Source of the DNA: Sulfurovum sp.
GTDB taxonomy: Bacteria > Campylobacterota > Campylobacteria > Campylobacterales > Sulfurovaceae
DNA length: 64,000 nucleotides
Direction of reading: 5' to 3'
NCBI GenBank assembly: GCA_027049035.1
Contig: JALTVI010000115.1
Location: forward strand, 1-64,000
The notes beneath the pieces are model-generated. The model was given only the letters and a program-made list of their open reading frames with translations, was not told where the DNA came from and searched no databases. Position numbers and translations under genes: made by a program. Numbering within the stretch: the first letter of the stretch is position 1; each line of letters begins with the position of its first letter. Below are positions 58,229 to 64,000 of the stretch, piece by piece.

Positions 58229-58657
58229 ATGGATATAGCAAAACTTGACAAATACCTGCAACCTCGCAAACAATCGGTGCTTACCCCGTATCTGGAAGAG
58301 ATTCGCTACTTGGTAGAGCGTGGAGCTACACAAAAATCTATCCTGGAGTATCTCAAAAACGAAGAGGGAGTGGAAGTAACGCAATCCTACCTCTCGCGCT
58401 TTATCAAACGCTACATCACCGCCGGTGATACCACGCCAAAAAGAAAGCGTATCCCCGAACCTGTAGCCGAAGCCTCCATCGATGTACCGGCAGAGGATAC
58501 GGTGGAAAATAGAAAAGCCCCGAAGGAAACACCGGCAAAAACTCAGAAAGCCAAAGATCCACAAGATGAGAATAGTGATATCTCCAAAGAGGAGCGGGAG
58601 AAGATGCTCGAAGAGATGATCAAGCGTAATCAAAACGCCTTGGGCAAGTGGGCGTGA
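58229..58657 (+). CDS. TraK-like conjugative accessory protein
   Basis: Start MDIAKLDKYL; EEIRYLVERGATQKSILEYLKNEEGVEVTQSYLSRFIKRYI. Confidence 0.5.
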   Translation: MDIAKLDKYLQPRKQSVLTPYLEEIRYLVERGATQKSILEYLKNEEGVEVTQSYLSRFIKRYITAGDTTPKRKRIPEPVAEASIDVPAEDTVENRKAPKETPAKTQKAKDPQDENSDISKEEREKMLEEMIKRNQNALGKWA

Positions 58658-58694
58658 GATTCACAGTTTTGTAGTCATATTAGCCAGTCAAACA

Positions 58695-58922
58695 TTACGC
58701 CACACCCCATTTTCTCTTGTACTCTTCCACCAGTTCATCGGTGGTGATCTCTCCGTTTTCTACCCGAATAAGATCTTTTATATCCTGCTCATTCGGGAAA
58801 ATATCTTCGATAGCTTGGGTGCCGATCACCCAAAGAATCCGATCATACGCCTCTTGGCTGATCTGATCTTTGTACTTGTCCAAATATGCGATGCTTTGTG
58901 CTTTCTTCTGCTCCCATGTCAT
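58695..58922 (-). CDS. hypothetical protein
   Basis: 75 aa, ATGA overlap with upstream gene. Confidence 0.5.
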   Translation of the reverse strand: MTWEQKKAQSIAYLDKYKDQISQEAYDRILWVIGTQAIEDIFPNEQDIKDLIRVENGEITTDELVEEYKRKWGVA

Positions 58923-59191
58923 TTGGTCTCCTTTTGAGTATTTTGCCGCAATTTTTCTACAAGATCCATCCAGTGCTTGGCTGCATCTTTTAGCTTCCGT
59001 GCAGCTTCTTGATAGTTTATGTCTTTGAGATCTTTTTTATGAACGTCATTGATCCATATTGTGTTAAATTTCTCTTTGTCTTTTGCATATTGTTCTATTG
59101 CTACACCGTAAGTCACTTTGAGGCGGTGAAGTGCTGCTCCGGCACTGCTAAAGATCTCTCTTAGTGTGTCATATTCCATTGGTGTTGCCAT
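58919..59191 (-). CDS. hypothetical protein, tandem paralogue A
   Basis: MATPMEYDTLREIFSSAGAAL..., similar to 59204..59449. Confidence 0.6.
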   Translation of the reverse strand: MATPMEYDTLREIFSSAGAALHRLKVTYGVAIEQYAKDKEKFNTIWINDVHKKDLKDINYQEAARKLKDAAKHWMDLVEKLRQNTQKETK

Positions 59192-59203
59192 CGCCGTTCC
59201 CCT

Positions 59204-59449
59204 TTAGTTGGTTTCCATATCAATCCAAGGCTTTGCGGCATCTTTCATCTTTTGTGCAGCTGCTTGGTAGTCTATCTCTTTGAGGTCTTTTCGTTTGACC
59301 TCATTGAGCCATACCTGGACAAAGTTATCCTCTGCATCTTTGAATTGTGCTGCATCGATACCCTGCTGTGTCTCAAGTCTTGTAAGTGCCGCCATCGCAG
59401 AGCTGTAAAGCTCTCTTAGTGTGTCGTATTCCATCGGTGTTGCCATCAC
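59204..59449 (-). CDS. hypothetical protein, tandem paralogue B
   Basis: MMATPMEYDTLRELYSSAMAAL... Confidence 0.6.
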   Translation of the reverse strand: MMATPMEYDTLRELYSSAMAALTRLETQQGIDAAQFKDAEDNFVQVWLNEVKRKDLKEIDYQAAAQKMKDAAKPWIDMETN

Positions 59450-59856
59450 TGCTCCTTGTGTTGAAATCGATCCAAAAGTAGATTGACCGTTTGCGAAAGG
59501 TTCAGCCCCAGGGCTTTCGCCTGAGCCGAGAGCCGCTCGTGTACCTCTTTATCCAAGGTCACCTGAGTGCGTTTGTGCCGGTTGCGTGATTTGCCTACCC
59601 GCATGGCTACACGGAGTTTCCCCAGCTGCTCTTCGCTGAGATTCTCCCTGATCCACTCGTTGAGCCGCTCAAAGACCGACGCATCCACAGGCAGCGTCTC
59701 ATCGAAGTGCTGCAAGGCTTCACGGGCTTTGTCTTTGTTTACGGATTCACGCCAAAAAGAGGGGCTTTTGTCAAAACTGCGACGCAGATACGCCAGGGCG
59801 ATGGTGTACTCTTCTTCATCCCTGATTCGCCACCGATTGGATCGCTGCATCGTCAC
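59446..59856 (-). CDS. RHH-like DNA-binding protein
   Basis: C-terminal TQVTLDKEVHERLSAQAKALGLNLSQTVNLLLDRF. Confidence 0.55.
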   Translation of the reverse strand: MTMQRSNRWRIRDEEEYTIALAYLRRSFDKSPSFWRESVNKDKAREALQHFDETLPVDASVFERLNEWIRENLSEEQLGKLRVAMRVGKSRNRHKRTQVTLDKEVHERLSAQAKALGLNLSQTVNLLLDRFQHKEQ

Positions 59857-60204
59857 TCCTGGATATAATTGTTACATTGTAACATATATGAACTTATGGA
59901 TTTGACAAATTTAAAGAATATTCAACATTCCGACTATCAATAAAAGGATCCGCTCTTGATGAAAGTTTTGACCCCCATTCATATATTTTATGGAGTAAAA
60001 TGCCCAATATTCCGAAGCTTTTAGCCGTCATCTTTTAAAATTGGTCTAGAAAAAACCATATGTTTTTCTAGATATTTGGTGAACCGAGGTCATAAAACGG
60101 CATATAGTTTTATTTGTTGTTTCTAAAATCCAGCCAATTCTTCTAAAGCTTCACTTACAATATGTTATAATAGTAAAAAATAATACCGATGAAAGGAGGC
60201 GGTC

Positions 60205-60510
60205 ATGCTGCACTACCGACGACGCAACTCTACCGAACCGATACCCCGGCAACGCATGCACCGTCATCCGTTGGTTACCCTGGTCAACTGGTCCTATGAC
60301 CGAAGCCGCCATCTGGACGAAGAGCGGCTTAGAGAGATTTTGAGCAGGTTCAACGAACACTATGCCCATATCTATCTGCGTATCTTCAACGAAGTACCGG
60401 CGGAAGTGCTATGGTCATTCGTCGCTGAAAACGGTTTGGATGAGAGCGACATAGAAAATATCTACAACCGAATGCATCGCTTCGGGGTCGATCTGCGTCC
60501 GCTTCGATAA
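60205..60510 (+). CDS. hypothetical protein, possible antitoxin partner of AbiEii-like gene
   Basis: 101 aa; stop overlaps start of the AbiEii-like gene. Confidence 0.55.
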   Translation: MLHYRRRNSTEPIPRQRMHRHPLVTLVNWSYDRSRHLDEERLREILSRFNEHYAHIYLRIFNEVPAEVLWSFVAENGLDESDIENIYNRMHRFGVDLRPLR

Positions 60511-61412
60511 TGCACTCCTCTTTTGACTTCTCCGATCAAGCCCGACTCTTCGATATCGCCTTGGCGATTTTAGAAGATTACGGTATCACCGCCTGGTCAC
60601 TGGGCGGCGGTACGGCACTTTCGATGCTCTACTACCGACACCGGCTCTCATATGACATCGATATCTTTATCGAATCGTTTGGAGAGATCCAGCGTATTCT
60701 TGATCATCAAGAGGAAATCGCCGCCAACCTAGGTATCGATCGCAAAGCCATCCTCTCTTCTCCTACCGGCGTGACGTTTGTGCTTGACGATGAAGCACAC
60801 GGCTTGAAACTCGATTTTGTCTATTCTCCGGCGCTTACAAGCAAGCCTTTTGTGCAACGCGATGTGTTTAATCACACTGACATTACGGTGCAAACACCGC
60901 TGGAGATCGTCGCCAAAAAGCTCAAATTCCGTGAAAAAGCCACGATCCGGGACTTTGTAGACTACGCTATTGCCGAAGAGAAAGACGGGCTTTTGAGTAA
61001 GCTCAAAACGGAAAATGTAGTCGATATCGATCGCTACTTCGACTTGATCGAAAAATTCGATTCAATCTCCAAAACCCTTTTTGACGAAGAGTTGCGCTGG
61101 CTCATCCCAAATGCCGACATTTCCAAAGAGACATTCGCCGATACGATTTACGGGCTAATGAAGCCAAAAGGCAAAATGATCCGTGTAGCCGTCGATCCAT
61201 CCGGGGAAGTCGTCGCTTTCGATGAGTTTATCCCCGTCTACAAAGAGCATTACGTTCCGATCGGTGAGCTTGAAATCTACACGATCCCAAACACGGGGAT
61301 GGGCTACAAGGAGCTGATGAGGCTGGATAAAGCTAAGATTGTGGAGATGACAATCCAGGAAAACGATTCTCAATTTGGCGTTGAAACTCCATATAACGGC
61401 GATTCCGGATAA
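60510..61412 (+). CDS. AbiEii/AbiGii-type nucleotidyltransferase toxin
   Basis: AWSLGGGTALSMLYYRHRLSYDIDIFI; PLEIVAKKLKFR. Confidence 0.85.
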   Translation: MHSSFDFSDQARLFDIALAILEDYGITAWSLGGGTALSMLYYRHRLSYDIDIFIESFGEIQRILDHQEEIAANLGIDRKAILSSPTGVTFVLDDEAHGLKLDFVYSPALTSKPFVQRDVFNHTDITVQTPLEIVAKKLKFREKATIRDFVDYAIAEEKDGLLSKLKTENVVDIDRYFDLIEKFDSISKTLFDEELRWLIPNADISKETFADTIYGLMKPKGKMIRVAVDPSGEVVAFDEFIPVYKEHYVPIGELEIYTIPNTGMGYKELMRLDKAKIVEMTIQENDSQFGVETPYNGDSG

Positions 61413-61437
61413 AGGAAGTATTTTGGGAAAAGAGCGG

Positions 61438-61833
61438 ATGACGCGTTCTGAGAATATGCGTAGAATTAAAGCAAAAGACACTAAAATAGAACGTATACTC
61501 GCCAAAGCGATGTGGAAAGAGGGACTTCGCTACCGAAAAAATTGCAAAGATGTGTTCGGAAAGCCGGATTTTTGCTTTAAAGGCAAGAAGATAGCGATCT
61601 TCTGCGATAGTGAATTTTGGCACGGCAAGAAGTTTTTAGAGGGCGAAAGATTTAAAACGAATACTGACTTTTGGGAAGAGAAAATAAAACGCAATATTAA
61701 GCGGGACAAAGAAGTGAATGAACGATTGAGAAGTGAAGGTTGGACGGTGCTTAGGTTTTGGGGAAAGGATATTGAAAAAAACGTAGAAAATTGTTTGAAA
61801 GAAATCAAATCTAGGATTATAAAAAATGGATAA
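61438..61833 (+). CDS. vsr: Vsr-type very-short-patch-repair endonuclease
   Basis: MTRSENMRRIKAKDTKIERILAKAMWKEGLRYRKN...GKPDFCFKGKKIAIFCDSEFWHGKKF; start approximate. Confidence 0.88.
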   Translation: MTRSENMRRIKAKDTKIERILAKAMWKEGLRYRKNCKDVFGKPDFCFKGKKIAIFCDSEFWHGKKFLEGERFKTNTDFWEEKIKRNIKRDKEVNERLRSEGWTVLRFWGKDIEKNVENCLKEIKSRIIKNG

Positions 61834-63829
61834 TGACCAAATACTTCAATTAGCGTTTCATGGCAAAATCATAGATCACCTTGGTGTACAAATGTATCAA
61901 AGCCCCATTGCATCAATCGCGGAACTTGTGTCTAATGCATGGGATGCTAATGCAGAAAAAGTTGAAATAACACTTCCTGAAGTCATGGGTGGTGATGCCG
62001 CAATTATTGTCAAAGATGACGGTGACGGTATGACATTAGATGATTGCCAAAATAAATATTTAAATATAGGATACAATAGGAGAGAACATTCCGATACGAG
62101 TCGAGATAGACCTGTAATGGGCAGAAAGGGTATTGGAAAATTTGCCGGATTTGGTATAGCAAATAAAATAAAAATAGACACAATTAGTAAGCAAACCGGT
62201 GAAAGAACAGTATTTGTATTAGATCTTGATCAAATTCGGGAAGGAGATACCTATGTCAACACATCTCCGCTACAATTGATACCTGAACTCATTGAAGAAC
62301 CTGATGAGGAAAGGAAAAAAGATCACGGTACAGAAATTACGTTACTTGACCTTACCTTTGAACGGAAACCCAGTAAAGACATATTTATAAGAGGATTATC
62401 ACGAAGATTTGCTATAAACTCAACTGCTGATAATTTTCAAGTATTTGTTAATGGTACCGAAGTTAAAGAAGAAGATGATTCTTCTAGAATAGAGTTTTCT
62501 TTTCCACGAGACTACAAAAACGATGAAAAACCGGATGGGTTAATTATAAAAGATGGATATGGGATTGAGACAATAAACGGGCAAGAAATAAGTTGGAAAA
62601 TAAATTTTTACAAAGATACCATTCAAGAACAAGACCTACAGGGTATATCTGTTTTTGCACATAAAAAGCTAGCTCAAACTCCTTTTATGTTCAACCTTTC
62701 AGGAGGTCTACCTTCACAAACCGGACCTGAATATTTATCAGGTAAAGTAATTGCGGACTTTGTTGATGAATTGTCAACAGATGTTATATCACCGGAACGC
62801 CAAAGACTTAATTGGGAGCACGGTGAATTAAAACCTCTTGAAACCTGGGGGCAGGAAAAGATAAAAGAGCTTTTAAAAATATGGAAAAAAAGACATCAAG
62901 AGGAAAGAGAAAAGATCATCAAGGAAAAAATCGGTAATTTCGGGCAAAGACTTTCTAAATTACCACCACATGAGCAAAAAGTTATAGAAACTGCTTTAAA
63001 AAAATTGGCTGCATTACCAAAATTGACGACAGAGCAATTTACTGAAATGGGTGAAGCGATATTAATCGCATGGGAAGGTGGTCGTCTAAAAGCTCTAATA
63101 ACCGAGATGGCTGATGTTCAAGATATGACCGAGGAACACTTGCTAAATATTCTTATTGAAGCAAATGTATTGACTTCATTACATACTGCCGAGGCAGTTA
63201 AAACAAAGTTAGAAGCAATAGAAGGATTAAGGCAGCGTATTGAAAGTAGAGAATTAGAAAATGCTGTTAGGGACTATATAGCCAAAAATCCTTGGTTGAT
63301 CTCTCCAGAATGGGAGACATTTGTTGTAGAAAAATCTTTAAAACATATAATTGAAAAAGCCCTAAAAGAAAGTGGCATTGAAGAAGAAGAAGACTGGAAA
63401 AAGCGTGTAGATCTTATATTGAGTAGTGGAAATTCTCTTTTGGTTTTGGAGTTCATGAGACCGGGTCTAAAGATCGATAGAGATCATATGGAAAGATTTG
63501 AATACTACATAGATACGATAAAAGATGCAATTTCAAGTCAGACAGGAGTAATTTTTAAGAGTGAACAAGTTTTTGGATATTTAATAGCAGATAAGATTGA
63601 AAACTCAAAAGGTGCTTTAAAAATAAAAATACAGAAACTTTCAAAAAGTAATATGTATGTTATGGACTGGGAAAGCTTGCTTGAAAAAGCAGAAGCACAA
63701 TGGCAAGAATTCTTAGATATATTAATCGAGAGATCTCCTGATGATCATAGAATTCAAGCCCTAAAAGAAGATGAGTCAAAAGATGATGCTATTGAAGAGA
63801 CTTCTTTATCATCTCCGCCTGCTTCTTAA
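61826..63829 (+). CDS. GHKL (HSP90/MutL/MORC-like) ATPase with C-terminal nuclease-like domain
   Basis: SIAELVSNAWDANAEKVEI, DDGDGMTLDDC, GRKGIGKFAGFGIANK; C-terminal RVDLILSSGNSLLVLEFMRPGLKIDRDHMERFEYYIDTIK. Confidence 0.75.
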   Translation: MDNDQILQLAFHGKIIDHLGVQMYQSPIASIAELVSNAWDANAEKVEITLPEVMGGDAAIIVKDDGDGMTLDDCQNKYLNIGYNRREHSDTSRDRPVMGRKGIGKFAGFGIANKIKIDTISKQTGERTVFVLDLDQIREGDTYVNTSPLQLIPELIEEPDEERKKDHGTEITLLDLTFERKPSKDIFIRGLSRRFAINSTADNFQVFVNGTEVKEEDDSSRIEFSFPRDYKNDEKPDGLIIKDGYGIETINGQEISWKINFYKDTIQEQDLQGISVFAHKKLAQTPFMFNLSGGLPSQTGPEYLSGKVIADFVDELSTDVISPERQRLNWEHGELKPLETWGQEKIKELLKIWKKRHQEEREKIIKEKIGNFGQRLSKLPPHEQKVIETALKKLAALPKLTTEQFTEMGEAILIAWEGGRLKALITEMADVQDMTEEHLLNILIEANVLTSLHTAEAVKTKLEAIEGLRQRIESRELENAVRDYIAKNPWLISPEWETFVVEKSLKHIIEKALKESGIEEEEDWKKRVDLILSSGNSLLVLEFMRPGLKIDRDHMERFEYYIDTIKDAISSQTGVIFKSEQVFGYLIADKIENSKGALKIKIQKLSKSNMYVMDWESLLEKAEAQWQEFLDILIERSPDDHRIQALKEDESKDDAIEETSLSSPPAS

Positions 63830-64000
63830 TATAAGCCGGTGGCAGAGCATTACCGATCATCAGAGCGATTTTATCTCGTGCGATATCGGTAGGAAATTTG
63901 TAATCTTTCGGAAAAGTCTGTAAAAGTGCGGCTTCACGCAGTGTAATCGCCCTATTCTCTTCAGGGTGCAAGAACCTACCTTTAGAAGGGTTGGTGCAGC
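63789..64000 (-). CDS. C5-cytosine DNA methyltransferase, C-terminal part (runs off window)
   Basis: NPSKGRFLHPEENRAITLREAALLQTFPKDYKF...IGNALPP matches motifs VIII-X; open to the right edge. Confidence 0.88.
   Translation of the reverse strand, partial: CTNPSKGRFLHPEENRAITLREAALLQTFPKDYKFPTDIARDKIALMIGNALPPAYIKKQAEMIKKSLQ

Overview
The window looks like a Campylobacterota (Sulfurovum/Sulfurimonas-type) chromosome; this taxonomic guess comes from protein sequences only. Positions 1-37,000 are mostly housekeeping genes: metG, fbp, mobB, a lytic transglycosylase, a GluRS paralogue, glnS fused to a GatB/YqeY domain, a dnaQ-like exonuclease, a NifU/IscU-like gene, psd, pilT, a TetR operon, a family 4 UDG, acs and ribBA. 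A signalling operon in this part has two small-GTPase/PAS-effector pairs. Positions 37,100-47,600 form an island: an IS5-like transposase next to a truncated GGDEF remnant, then a complete type V-A CRISPR-Cas system (WYL regulator, cas12a, cas4, cas1, cas2, array), all on the minus strand. The array has 36 repeats and 35 spacers. tRNA-Gln and tRNA-fMet follow. From 47,926 a tRNA-proximal integrative/mobilizable element begins: tyrosine integrase, HTH, MOBP-like relaxase, MobC-like, ParA-like, TrbL, TrbK-like lipoprotein, TrbJ, replication-initiator-like protein, HTH regulators, a PD-(D/E)XK-like protein and a TraK-like protein. It is followed by an AbiEii-like nucleotidyltransferase pair and a Vsr / GHKL-ATPase-nuclease / C5-methyltransferase cluster that runs off the right edge. 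Main points for follow-up: the Cas12a locus with its WYL gene and A-B-B-A duplicated spacers; a near-identical C-terminal tail (DDRSPIRYQ[K/R]) on the adjacent TrbJ- and TrbK-like proteins of an element with only a partial Trb set; a GluRS paralogue lacking both class I signature motifs, divergent from glnS; four palindromic operators at exact 42-bp spacing before tetR; the duplicated GTPase-PAS-effector operon; and a GHKL-nuclease/Vsr/MTase cluster. All calls are from reading the sequence; no searches were run.
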